Below, one piece after another: positions 33,854 through 43,041 of a stretch of 64,000 nt of DNA. Numbering within the stretch: the stretch's first letter is position 1; each line of letters starts with the position of its first letter. This DNA comes from Burkholderiaceae bacterium (lineage in GTDB: Bacteria > Pseudomonadota > Gammaproteobacteria > Burkholderiales > Burkholderiaceae_C). Under the pieces are notes generated by a model. It had not been told where the DNA came from and made no database searches. It saw nothing but the letters and a program-made list of their open reading frames with translations. A program made the translations under genes and the position numbers. The DNA lies in assembly GCA_017856435.1 (NCBI GenBank), contig JAFMFB010000002.1, positions 1 through 64,000 of the forward strand, read 5' to 3'.

Positions 33854-35098
33854 ATGCCCGATTTTCTGCAAGCCAAACTCAGCCGCCGCACCGTGCTGCA
33901 AACCGCCACCCTTGGCGCTGCCGCGATCGATCCTGCGCTACGTGCCGCCGTATATGCCGCCGGCTCGGACGCGCCAGAAAAGAAGGAAGTGAAGATTGGC
34001 TTCATTCCGCTTACTGACTGTGCCAGCGTGGTCATGGCCTCGGTGCTGGGTTTTGATCAGAAGTACGGTGTCAAGATCACACCGAGCAAGGAAGCTAGCT
34101 GGGCCGGCGTGCGCGACAAGCTGGTAAACAGCGAACTGGATATGGCCCATGTGCTGTACGGGCTGGTCTACGGCGTGCATCTGGGCCTGTCCGGCCCCAA
34201 AAAAGACATGGCCGTTCTGATGACGATCAACAACAACGGCCAAGGTCTGTCATTGTCCAAGAAGCTTGCCGACAAGGGCGCTGTAGACCTGAGTAGCTTG
34301 GTCAGCACGATGAAAAAAGAGCCGCGTGAGTACGTCTTCGCCCAGACTTTCCCCACCGGTACCCACGCTATGTGGCTTAACTATTGGCTGGCCTCGGGCG
34401 GCATCAACCCGGTCAAGGATATCAAGAGCGTTGTGGTGCCCCCCCCGCAAATGGTGGCCAATATGCGCGTGGGCAATATGGACGGGATGAGCGTTGGTGA
34501 GCCCTGGAATCACCGGGCCATCATGGATGGGGTGGGTATTTCCGCTGCAACCAGCCAGGACGTTTGGAAAGATCACCCCGAGAAAGTGCTGGGCACCACC
34601 GCCGAATTCGTCAAGAAGTATCCGAACACGACTCGCGCTGTCATGATGGCTGTGCTCGAAGCCAGCAGATGGATCGATGCCAGCCTGCAGAACAAAATAA
34701 AGATGGCAGAAACCGTCGCTCAGAAGTCTTATATCAACACCAGCGTGGAGGCGATCAACCAGCGCATCCTGGGGCGCTACCAGAATGGCATGGGCAAAAC
34801 CTGGGACGACCCCAATCACATGAAATTCTTCAATGATGGGGTGGTCAATTTCCCCTACCTTTCCGACGGCATGTGGTTCCTGACCCAGCACAAGCGCTGG
34901 GGCCTGCTCAAGCAGCACCCGGACTATTTGGGTGTGGCCAAACAGATCAATCAGATCGATCTTTACAAACAAGTTGCCTCGGCGATGAAGATTTCTGTAC
35001 CCAAGGATGTCCTGCGTACCAGCAAGTTGATGGATGGCGTGGTCTGGGACGGCAAGGACCCGATGAAATACGCCGACAGTTTCAAGATCAAAGCCTGA
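33854..35098 (+). CDS. nrtA: nitrate ABC transporter substrate-binding protein (CmpA/NrtA family)
   Basis: A 414-residue periplasmic nitrate receptor. The start at 33854 follows AAGGAGCCTGCC. A twin-arginine signal (SRRTVLQTATLGAAA, about 10-24) precedes a mature part opening VKIGFIPLTDCASVVMA, the NrtA/CmpA signature, with PTGTHAMWLNYWLASGG later. The frame is open upstream to 33716, but that part is leader DNA. First gene of the sigma-54-controlled operon nrtA-nrtB-nrtD-nirB-nirD-nasA. Confidence 0.93.
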   Translation: MPDFLQAKLSRRTVLQTATLGAAAIDPALRAAVYAAGSDAPEKKEVKIGFIPLTDCASVVMASVLGFDQKYGVKITPSKEASWAGVRDKLVNSELDMAHVLYGLVYGVHLGLSGPKKDMAVLMTINNNGQGLSLSKKLADKGAVDLSSLVSTMKKEPREYVFAQTFPTGTHAMWLNYWLASGGINPVKDIKSVVVPPPQMVANMRVGNMDGMSVGEPWNHRAIMDGVGISAATSQDVWKDHPEKVLGTTAEFVKKYPNTTRAVMMAVLEASRWIDASLQNKIKMAETVAQKSYINTSVEAINQRILGRYQNGMGKTWDDPNHMKFFNDGVVNFPYLSDGMWFLTQHKRWGLLKQHPDYLGVAKQINQIDLYKQVASAMKISVPKDVLRTSKLMDGVVWDGKDPMKYADSFKIKA

Positions 35099-35140
35099 GT
35101 CCCATCTCTGACTTGCACCCAACAGCACGAGGAACTCATT

Positions 35141-36046
35141 ATGGTCAGCGCCGTCTTCCATTCCCCGGCGGAACGGGCCCGTCCCGTTTCTAACCTCGCA
35201 TCAGAGCGTAAAGCGGCTGTCCCTGCTGCCGCTACCCTGGCGGCAGTCAAAGCGCCAGGCTACGACTGGCGGGGCCTGTGGCTGCGTGTGATCCCGCCGG
35301 TACTCGGCCTGGCTCTGCTGATCGGGATCTGGGCTTTGGTGTCGCTCACGAGCAAGGGTAGCATCCCCAGTCCGGCCCAGACCTGGCTGCAGGCCGTCGA
35401 CGTCTTCAGCGACCCGTTCTACCGTAACGGCCCGAATGACCAGGGTGTTGGCTGGAACGTGCTGATGTCGCTGCAGCGGGTGGCGCTGGGCTTTGGCTTG
35501 GCAGCGCTGTTGGGCATCCCGGCAGGATTCCTGATCGGGCGTTTCGATTTTCTGGGCCGTATGTTCAACCCACTGATCAGCCTGCTGCGACCGGTCTCGC
35601 CACTGGCTTGGTTGCCGATTGGTTTGCTTGTATTCAAGGGCGCCAATCCAGCTGCTATATGGACTATTTTTATCTGTTCCGTCTGGCCCATGGTGATCAA
35701 CACCGCAGTGGGTGTACAGCGCGTTCCAGCCGATTACATGAACGTGGCGCGTGTGCTCAACCTGTCTGAATGGAAGATCCTCACCAAGATCCTGTTTCCC
35801 GCGGTGCTGCCCTACATGCTGTCGGGTGTGCGCCTGGCTGTGGGTACAGCCTGGTTGGTGATTGTGGCGGCCGAAATGCTCACAGGCGGGGTGGGCATTG
35901 GTTTCTGGGTATGGGATGAATGGAACAACCTCAATGTCAAAAACATCATCGTTGCCATCTTCGTCATTGGCATCGTCGGACTGATTTTGGAGTACGCCCT
36001 GATCAAGCTGGCCGGCCTCTTCACCTTCGAGGAAGTTAAATCTTGA
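35141..36046 (+). CDS. nrtB: nitrate ABC transporter permease
   Basis: A 301-residue inner-membrane permease of the NrtB/SsuC class. A cytoplasmic N-terminal stretch of about 45 residues, rich in Pro/Ala, precedes the helices, and the ATPase-docking loop (DYMNVARVLNLSEWKILTKI) lies near residue 200. It forms the channel for NrtA-bound nitrate or nitrite. An ACGAGGA ribosome site precedes the ATG. Its place between nrtA and the ATPase supports nitrate over taurine or sulfonate. Confidence 0.92.
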   Translation: MVSAVFHSPAERARPVSNLASERKAAVPAAATLAAVKAPGYDWRGLWLRVIPPVLGLALLIGIWALVSLTSKGSIPSPAQTWLQAVDVFSDPFYRNGPNDQGVGWNVLMSLQRVALGFGLAALLGIPAGFLIGRFDFLGRMFNPLISLLRPVSPLAWLPIGLLVFKGANPAAIWTIFICSVWPMVINTAVGVQRVPADYMNVARVLNLSEWKILTKILFPAVLPYMLSGVRLAVGTAWLVIVAAEMLTGGVGIGFWVWDEWNNLNVKNIIVAIFVIGIVGLILEYALIKLAGLFTFEEVKS

Positions 36047-36107
36047 GCGCCCACCCAGCCACGCCGTGGGGAGCGCCAACCGCACTGCAGAACATGGAGG
36101 TTTCCTT

Positions 36108-36929
36108 ATGAACAAATTCATCGAGATCCAGGGCGTCGAACAGACCTTCCGTACCAGCAAGGGGCTGTTCCCTGCGCTGCGCGACATCAACCTCACCATC
36201 GCCAAGGGCGAGTTCGTGGCCTTGATTGGGCACTCTGGCTGCGGCAAGTCCACCCTGCTCAACCTAATCGCCGGACTCACCACGCCGACAGCCGGTGTCC
36301 TGCTGTGCGCCAACCGAGAAATTGCCGGCCCCGGCCCCGATCGCGCAGTAGTTTTCCAGAACCACTCGCTACTGCCATGGTTGACCTGCTACGAAAATGT
36401 CTACCTAGCAGTGGAACGCGTTTTTGGCGCGGGTGGTAAGCGCATCGGAGCTGCCGCCGAAAAAAGGACGCAACTCAAGACACGCACCGAGGCGGCGCTG
36501 GAGCTGGTCGGCCTGACCCATGCAGCTCACAAACGCCCAGGAGAGATTTCCGGCGGCATGAAGCAGCGAGTGGGTATCGCCCGCGCACTGTCGATGGAGC
36601 CCCAGGTGCTGCTGATGGATGAACCCTTTGGTGCGCTGGACGCTCTGACCCGCGCCAAACTGCAGGACGAGCTGCTGGAGATCGTGGCGCGCACCAAGAG
36701 CACGGTGGTCATGGTCACGCACGATGTGGACGAGGCTGTTCTGCTAAGCGACAAGATTGTGATGATGACCAATGGCCCGGCAGCCACCATTGGCGAGGTG
36801 CTGCAGGTGGATCTGCCACGCCCGCGGTCCCGTGTGCAACTGGCACAGGACCCCCAGTACATCAACGACCGCATGGTGGTGATTGACTTCCTCTACAAGC
36901 GCCAGTCGCATGTTGAGAAGGTGGCCTGA
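36108..36929 (+). CDS. nrtD: nitrate ABC transporter ATP-binding protein
   Basis: A 273-residue ABC ATPase. The start at 36108 is set by GGAGG seven bases upstream; the frame upstream of it is not coding. Walker A GHSGCGKST, Q-loop VVFQNHSLLPWL, signature ISGGMKQRVGIARAL, Walker B VLLMDEPFGALDAL and H-loop VTHDVDEA are all intact. It energises NrtAB. It lacks the C-terminal receptor-like domain of cyanobacterial NrtC, so the NrtD name is used; some databases call this ntrC or nasD. Confidence 0.92.
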   Translation: MNKFIEIQGVEQTFRTSKGLFPALRDINLTIAKGEFVALIGHSGCGKSTLLNLIAGLTTPTAGVLLCANREIAGPGPDRAVVFQNHSLLPWLTCYENVYLAVERVFGAGGKRIGAAAEKRTQLKTRTEAALELVGLTHAAHKRPGEISGGMKQRVGIARALSMEPQVLLMDEPFGALDALTRAKLQDELLEIVARTKSTVVMVTHDVDEAVLLSDKIVMMTNGPAATIGEVLQVDLPRPRSRVQLAQDPQYINDRMVVIDFLYKRQSHVEKVA

Positions 36930-36940
36930 GGAGCACGCAC

Positions 36941-39406
36941 ATGGACATGAGGACTACCCCTAAGGACAAAATGAATCTTGTGATGATCGGCAACGGTATG
37001 GCCGGCGTGCGTACGTTGGAAGAGCTATTGAAGATCGCACCCAACCTCTACAACATCACAGTATTCGGCGCCGAGCCTTATCCCAACTACAACCGCATCC
37101 TGCTCTCCCCGGTACTGGCGGGTGAGCAAAAGCTGGAGGACATTGTCCTGAACGATTGGTCCTGGTACCAGGACAACGGCATCACCCTGCATGCTGGCTG
37201 GACCGTGACTGAAGTGGACCGCGTCAAGCGCCTGGTGCATGCCCGCAATGGCGCTGGCGAGACCTGCAGCGTGCCCTATGACCGCTTGTTGCTCGCTACC
37301 GGCTCTACCCCCTTTATCCTGCCGGTGCCGGGTACGGAGCTGGCAGGTGTGCTCGCTTACCGCGATATCGCAGACACCGAGGCCATGATCGACGCGGCCG
37401 GCAAATACAAACATGCTGTGGTCATTGGTGGTGGCCTGCTCGGCCTGGAAGCCGCCAACGGCCTGATGAAGCGCGGCATGTCGGTCAGCGTGGTGCACGT
37501 GATGCCCTGGCTGATGGAGCGCCAGCTTGACGAAGCGGCCGGCAAGATGCTGCAGAAGTCGCTGCAAGACCGCGGCCTGCAGTTTCTGATGGGAGCACAG
37601 ACGCAGTCATTGGTCGGTGGTGTAAATGGCCGCGTACAGGCCGTCAAGTTCCAGGACGGCAGTGAGCTACCGGCCGATCTGGTGGTGATGGCGGTTGGTA
37701 TCCGTCCAAACACCGCACTGGCTGAGAAGATGCGCCTGCACGTAAATCGTGGCATTGTTGTTAGTGACACCCTCCAGACGGTGACCGACGCGCGCATCTA
37801 TGCTGTCGGCGAATGCGCCGCCCACCGCGGGATTGCCTACGGGCTGGTGGCGCCGCTATTCGAGCAAGGTAAGGTGGTGGCCAACCACCTGGCGCAGTTT
37901 GGCATTGGCCGCTACACCGGTTCGCTCACTTCCACCAAGCTCAAGGTCACTGGCATTGACCTGTTCTCCGCCGGCAATTTCATGGGAGGGGAGGGGACGG
38001 AGGAGATCGTGATGAGTGATCCGGTTGGCGGCGTCTACAAGAAGCTGGTCATCAAGGATGACAAGCTGATCGGGGCCTGTCTGTACGGCGACACCGTCGA
38101 CGGCAGCTGGTATTTCAAGTTGCTGCGCGACGGCCGCAGCGTGCATGACATTCGCGATAAGCTGATGTTCGGTGAGTCCAACATCGGCGACACCGGCCAC
38201 GAAGGTCACAACAAGGCCGCCACTATGCCTGATGAGGCCGAAGTGTGCGGCTGCAACGGTGTGAGCAAGGGAGCCATATGCAAGGCCATCAAGGATAAGG
38301 GGCTGTTCACCCTGGACGAAGTGAAGAAGTACACAAAGGCTAGTGCATCTTGCGGCTCGTGTACCGGCCTGGTTGAGCAGATTCTGATGTTTACCGCTGG
38401 CGGCGACTACTCTGCCACGCCCAAGACCAAAGCCCTTTGCGGCTGTACCGACCTTGGCCACCAGGGCGTGCGCGACGCCATCCGAAGCGAGAAGCTGTTG
38501 ACTGTGGCAGATGTGTTCAAATTTCTCGAATGGCGGACCCCCAATGGTTGCGCCAGCTGCCGCCCGGCGGTTAACTACTACTTGATCTCGACTTGGCCTA
38601 AGCAGGCCAAGGATGATCCGCAGAGTCGCTACATCAACGAACGCAGTCATGCAAACATTCAGAAGGATGGCACCTACTCAGTAATCCCGCGCATGTGGGG
38701 TGGCGAAACTACTGCTGACGAACTGCGCCGTATCGCCGACGCGGTGGATAAATACAGCATCCCTACCGTCAAGGTGACCGGTGGCCAGCGCATTGACCTG
38801 CTGGGTGTCAAGAAAGAGGATCTGCATAAGGTCTGGCAGGATATAGGCATGCCCAGCGGCCACGCCTACGCCAAGGCACTACGCACGGTCAAGACCTGTG
38901 TAGGCAGCGAATGGTGCCGCTTCGGTACCCAGGACAGCACCCAGATGGGCAAAGACCTGGAGCGTGCGCTGTGGCGCATGTATGCGCCACACAAGGTCAA
39001 GCTCGCGGTGAGCGGCTGCCCACGAAACTGCGCTGAATCAGGGATCAAGGACGTTGGGGTGATCGGCGTGGATAGCGGCTGGGAGCTGTACGTCGCCGGC
39101 AACGGCGGCATCAAAACCGAGGTGGCCCAGTTCTTCTGTAAGGTCAAAACCCGCGAGGAGGTTCTCGAGTACAGCGGTGCCTTCCTGCAACTTTACCGCG
39201 AAGAAGGCTGGTATCTTGAACGCACGGTGCACTACGTCAACCGTGTCGGACTGGACTATGTGAAGAAAAAGGTCCTGGACGACGCCGAAGGCCGCCAAGC
39301 ACTGTGGGAGCGACTCCAGTTCGCGCTGGATGGCGAACCCGATCCCTGGTTCGAGGCCGACAAAGCTGCCGTGGACACCCGCCAATTCGAAAAATTGACT
39401 GCCTGA
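36941..39406 (+). CDS. nirB: assimilatory nitrite reductase large subunit
   Basis: An 821-residue NAD(P)H-dependent enzyme that reduces nitrite to ammonium in the cytosol. The FAD/NADH part spans about 10-400 (VMIGNGMAGVRTLEELL; VVIGGGLLGLEAANGL). Two BFD-type [2Fe-2S] regions follow (CGCNGVSKGAI with SCGSCTG; then CGCTDLGHQGV with GCASCRP). The C-terminal sirohaem-[4Fe-4S] domain uses Cys653, Cys659, Cys693 and Cys697. All ligands are present and length is normal. It sits 11 bases after the ATPase gene and 20 before nirD. Confidence 0.95.
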   Translation: MDMRTTPKDKMNLVMIGNGMAGVRTLEELLKIAPNLYNITVFGAEPYPNYNRILLSPVLAGEQKLEDIVLNDWSWYQDNGITLHAGWTVTEVDRVKRLVHARNGAGETCSVPYDRLLLATGSTPFILPVPGTELAGVLAYRDIADTEAMIDAAGKYKHAVVIGGGLLGLEAANGLMKRGMSVSVVHVMPWLMERQLDEAAGKMLQKSLQDRGLQFLMGAQTQSLVGGVNGRVQAVKFQDGSELPADLVVMAVGIRPNTALAEKMRLHVNRGIVVSDTLQTVTDARIYAVGECAAHRGIAYGLVAPLFEQGKVVANHLAQFGIGRYTGSLTSTKLKVTGIDLFSAGNFMGGEGTEEIVMSDPVGGVYKKLVIKDDKLIGACLYGDTVDGSWYFKLLRDGRSVHDIRDKLMFGESNIGDTGHEGHNKAATMPDEAEVCGCNGVSKGAICKAIKDKGLFTLDEVKKYTKASASCGSCTGLVEQILMFTAGGDYSATPKTKALCGCTDLGHQGVRDAIRSEKLLTVADVFKFLEWRTPNGCASCRPAVNYYLISTWPKQAKDDPQSRYINERSHANIQKDGTYSVIPRMWGGETTADELRRIADAVDKYSIPTVKVTGGQRIDLLGVKKEDLHKVWQDIGMPSGHAYAKALRTVKTCVGSEWCRFGTQDSTQMGKDLERALWRMYAPHKVKLAVSGCPRNCAESGIKDVGVIGVDSGWELYVAGNGGIKTEVAQFFCKVKTREEVLEYSGAFLQLYREEGWYLERTVHYVNRVGLDYVKKKVLDDAEGRQALWERLQFALDGEPDPWFEADKAAVDTRQFEKLTA

Positions 39407-39426
39407 TGGTGCACAAGGAGCGAATC

Positions 39427-39804
39427 ATGAATGAATGGAAAGTCATCTGCCGCGTGCAAGACATTCCAGTGTTGGGGTCGCGTCGTGTGGCACGGCCTCA
39501 AGGGATGGACGTGGCCGTGTTCCGTAACGACCAAGATGAGGTGTTCGCGCTGCTCGACCGCTGTCCCCACAAGGGTGGCCCGTTGTCGCAGGGCATCGTG
39601 TTCGGTAGCAGCGTGGCTTGCCCGCTGCACAACTGGACGGTTGGCCTCGATGACGGTTGCGCCAAGACGCCCGACCAAGGCTGCACACCACGCTTTCAGG
39701 TCAAGGTCGAGGGTGGCATGGTCGCCCTCAATGCCCACGAACTGGCCACGTTGGCCACCGAACTGACTCGACCGATCGCCGGTCCGGCCCGGCAGACCGC
39801 CTGA
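39427..39804 (+). CDS. nirD: nitrite reductase small subunit (Rieske-type NirD)
   Basis: A 125-residue Rieske-fold protein. The start at 39427 follows AAGGAG; the longer open frame upstream lies in nirB. It keeps both ligand pairs, Cys46-Pro-His48 and Cys65-x2-His68, so a [2Fe-2S] cluster can form, unlike NirD proteins that have lost the ligands. It completes the NirBD enzyme. Confidence 0.95.
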   Translation: MNEWKVICRVQDIPVLGSRRVARPQGMDVAVFRNDQDEVFALLDRCPHKGGPLSQGIVFGSSVACPLHNWTVGLDDGCAKTPDQGCTPRFQVKVEGGMVALNAHELATLATELTRPIAGPARQTA

Positions 39805-39910
39805 CCATCCCATCCAGCCTTACCCGCCAGCAACATGAGCTTTCCGGCTTGCGAATCTCGCTCGTCTAGTGCCTACTTTGGCGGGTTTCGTGGATATGCC
39901 TGCGACTATC

Positions 39911-39937
39911 TACAAAGCGTACAAAGCGTTCAAAGCG
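39911..39937 (+). repeat. three tandem 9-bp units before nasA
   Basis: TACAAAGCG, TACAAAGCG and TTCAAAGCG lie end to end between nirD and the chosen nasA start. They are in frame with nasA and would read YKAYKAFKA if translation began at the ATG at 39896. Whether they are coding or part of the spacer is open. Confidence 0.75.
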
Positions 39938-39973
39938 GTGGCGTTCAACACGGCAACCTGTTCTGGGCCCGCC

Positions 39974-42802
39974 ATGCGTGAAACCAAATCCACCTGCCCT
40001 TATTGCGGTGTGGGCTGCGGCGTGATCATTGAATCCCGGGATGGGCAAATCACCGGTGTGCGGGGTGACCCTGCGCATCCCGCCAACTTTGGCCGTTTGT
40101 GCACTAAGGGCTCGACCTTGCACTTGACCGCCTCGCCGGCAATTACCCAGCAGGCGCGCCTGCTGAAGCCGATGTTTCGCGCCCAGCGCGATGCTGCGCC
40201 GCAGCCGCTGGGCTGGGATGCCGCGCTAAACATCGCCGCCAACCAGTTGGCACGCATTTGGCGCGAATATGGTCCGGATGCGCTGGGTTTCTACGTCTCG
40301 GGTCAGTTACTAACGGAGGACTACTATGTCTTTAATAAGTTGGTCAAAGGCCTAATAGGCACCAACAACATTGACACCAACTCGCGCCTGTGCATGAGCA
40401 GCGCAGTGGCCGGCTACAAGCTCACGCTAGGCGCCGATGCGCCGCCGGCCAGTTACGAAGACCTGGGGCTGGCGCAGTGCCTGTTCATCGTCGGCAGTAA
40501 CACGGCTTACGCTCACCCCATTCTGTTTCGCCGCATTGAGGACGCCAAGGCTGCGAACCCTGGGCTCAAGATTATTTTCTGCGACCCGCGCCGTACCGAC
40601 ACCGCCGCAATCGCCGATCTCTACCTGCCCATCCAGCCCGGCACGGATGTGATGCTGTTCCACGGCATGTTGCACCTTATGCTTTGGGAAGGTTGGACCC
40701 GGCCCGAATACATCGCCGCCCACACCTCGGGTTTCGATGCACTCAAGGCGCTAGTGCGTGAGGCCACACCCGACAGGGTGGCCCAGGTTTGCGGCATCGA
40801 CCCACAGGACTTGCTTACCGCCGCGCGCTGGTTCGCCAACGGAGCCAGTGACGATCCGCAGCGGCCTGCTTCTACCCTGAGCCTGTACTGCCAGGGATTG
40901 AACCAGTCCAGTAGCGGCACGGCCAAGAATGCCGCGCTGATTAACTTGCACCTGGCCACGGCGCAGATTGGCAAGCCAGGCGCCGGCCCGTTTTCGCTGA
41001 CCGGACAGCCCAATGCCATGGGCGGGCGTGAGGTTGGTGGCTTGGCCAATATGCTGAGCGCCCACCGTGACCTGGACAACCCTGCGCACCGCGCTGAAGT
41101 AGCTGCCTTGTGGGGTGTGCCCGATGTGCCAGCAACGCCTGGCAAGACTGCGGTGGAAATGTTCCAGGCCGCCGCCGATGGCGAAATCAAGGCCTTGTGG
41201 ATCGCTTGCACCAATCCGGCGCAAAGCATGCCAGACCAGGTCACGGTGCGCCGCGCGCTGCAGCGCGCCGAGTTCGTTGTGGTGCAGGAAGCCTTCGCTA
41301 CTGCCGCTACCTGCGAGTTCGCTGATTTGCTGTTGCCAGCCACCACCTGGGGCGAGAAAGAGGGCACGGTGACCAACAGTGAACGCCGCATCTCGCGCGT
41401 ACGCGCCGCCGTCCCGCCGCCCGGGCTGCCCGGCGAGGGCCCGCGCCACGATTGGCGAATCGGGGTCGAGCTGGCGCAGCGCCTGGAGGATTTGTTGCGG
41501 CCGTGCCAGCCCACGCTGTTTCCATACGAGACACCCGAATCGATCTGGAACGAGCACCGTGCGTCTACGCGCGGACGCGATCTGGACATCACCGGCCTGA
41601 GCTATGCGCAGCTCGAAACGCAAGGTCCCCAGCAGTGGCCCTACCCCGAAGGTGCGGCCAGTGGTCTGAAGCGTCTCTATGAAGACGGCGTCTTTCCCAC
41701 GCCCGACGGCCGCGCTCGTTTTATCGCTCAGGCCTACAGGCCGGTAGCCGAATCGCGCGAATCGCGCTACCCTTTTTCCTTGACCACCGGACGCATGCGT
41801 GACCAGTGGCACGGCATGACGCGTACCGGCACCCTGGGCCGGCTATTCGGCCATGTGGCAGAACCGGTAATCCAGATGCACCCGCAAGACATGCTGCGTC
41901 GTAGCCTTCAGGATGGCGATCTGGTGCATGTGACCAGCAAACGAGGCTCGATCGTGGTGCCAGTGCAGGCTTCAAGAGAGCTAGGCCTGAGCCAGGCTTT
42001 CATGGCCATGCACTGGGGCGCGGAATTCCTCGGTGGCCTTAGCAGTAGTGGCGAACGTCTCGCTGGCGTCAACGCACTGACTACCTCGGCCTACTGCCCC
42101 AGCTCCAAGCAGCCCGAGCTCAAGCATGCCGCCGTCAAGATCCTCAAGGCCGAGTTGCCCTGGTCCTTACTGGCAGTGGCCTGGCTGTCACCGAAACAGG
42201 CTTTGGCCGCGCGTGCCGCACTTAAGCCTTTGATGGCGAAGTTCAACTTTGCCGCCTGTGTGCCCTTTTCCGATCAGGTACCGCTAGCCGACGCCGCACA
42301 CTGCGAGCGCCATGGCGTCCTGCTGCGTGCAGCGGCTGACGAAGCACCATCCGATGACGTGTTGGTCCGGATCGAGGCCCTTCTGCAGCTGGACGGGGCC
42401 GATACCCTGCGCTATGCCGATCGCAAGCGCGGGCAGCGTCGCGCCGTGCGCCTGCGTCGCAGCGCCGACAACACGTTGCTTGAAGGTTTCGTGCTGGCTG
42501 GCGATACCAGCGCCGAGCCCTGGATCAAGGCCCTGCTGCAAGAGCAGCTGCCAACCCAGGCCTATGGTCGGCTGCTGCTGGCGCCGGGCTCCCAGGCGCC
42601 GGTGGCGATCCAGGCCCGTGGGCGTCAGGTCTGCAGCTGCTTTAACGTGACTGAGAATGAGATCATGCGCGTGTTGTCGGACTGCCAGGGCTCCAACAAC
42701 GAACGCCTGCTCGCGCTACAAACCCGCCTGCAGTGCGGCACTAATTGTGGTTCCTGTGTGCCTGAATTGCGACGCCTGCTGCAACCCGCTCTACCAGCCT
42801 GA
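39974..42802 (+). CDS. nasA: assimilatory nitrate reductase catalytic subunit
   Basis: A 942-residue molybdenum enzyme that reduces nitrate to nitrite in the cytosol. The [4Fe-4S] ligands are Cys8, Cys11, Cys15 and Cys43 (CPYCGVGCG; LCTKGS). The bis-MGD body follows to about residue 700, and a C-terminal BFD-like [2Fe-2S] domain (QVCSCFNVTE; CGTNCGSC) ends the protein, a fusion usual for NasA. The start is taken at 39974 because the conserved N-terminus begins there; ATG 39896 would add 26 residues including a short repeat. Last gene of the nitrate operon. Confidence 0.93.
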   Translation: MRETKSTCPYCGVGCGVIIESRDGQITGVRGDPAHPANFGRLCTKGSTLHLTASPAITQQARLLKPMFRAQRDAAPQPLGWDAALNIAANQLARIWREYGPDALGFYVSGQLLTEDYYVFNKLVKGLIGTNNIDTNSRLCMSSAVAGYKLTLGADAPPASYEDLGLAQCLFIVGSNTAYAHPILFRRIEDAKAANPGLKIIFCDPRRTDTAAIADLYLPIQPGTDVMLFHGMLHLMLWEGWTRPEYIAAHTSGFDALKALVREATPDRVAQVCGIDPQDLLTAARWFANGASDDPQRPASTLSLYCQGLNQSSSGTAKNAALINLHLATAQIGKPGAGPFSLTGQPNAMGGREVGGLANMLSAHRDLDNPAHRAEVAALWGVPDVPATPGKTAVEMFQAAADGEIKALWIACTNPAQSMPDQVTVRRALQRAEFVVVQEAFATAATCEFADLLLPATTWGEKEGTVTNSERRISRVRAAVPPPGLPGEGPRHDWRIGVELAQRLEDLLRPCQPTLFPYETPESIWNEHRASTRGRDLDITGLSYAQLETQGPQQWPYPEGAASGLKRLYEDGVFPTPDGRARFIAQAYRPVAESRESRYPFSLTTGRMRDQWHGMTRTGTLGRLFGHVAEPVIQMHPQDMLRRSLQDGDLVHVTSKRGSIVVPVQASRELGLSQAFMAMHWGAEFLGGLSSSGERLAGVNALTTSAYCPSSKQPELKHAAVKILKAELPWSLLAVAWLSPKQALAARAALKPLMAKFNFAACVPFSDQVPLADAAHCERHGVLLRAAADEAPSDDVLVRIEALLQLDGADTLRYADRKRGQRRAVRLRRSADNTLLEGFVLAGDTSAEPWIKALLQEQLPTQAYGRLLLAPGSQAPVAIQARGRQVCSCFNVTENEIMRVLSDCQGSNNERLLALQTRLQCGTNCGSCVPELRRLLQPALPA

Positions 42803-43041
42803 GGTTAGCAGTTCTATGGAGAAAATCTTGTACGCTGACGGCGTGGTGAACTCCAAACTAGCCGTCTGATCCCCTAGCTTGACGGATACGCTTGCTCTGA
42901 CTGTTCATCGCTGTGTATTGCAGATGGAGTTGGTTAGCGCCAGAAAGGGAAAGCTGTTCATCTGGCCCAGTGCTCTGATCCGCTACAGTGGAGCCTGTTC
43001 AACACAAGAATTCCTAAGAGTCTTACCACAAACCTATAAGC

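Noticed and set aside
42816..42869. 17-codon frame after nasA
   Set aside because: Too short, with no ribosome site and no recognisable motif; probably chance.
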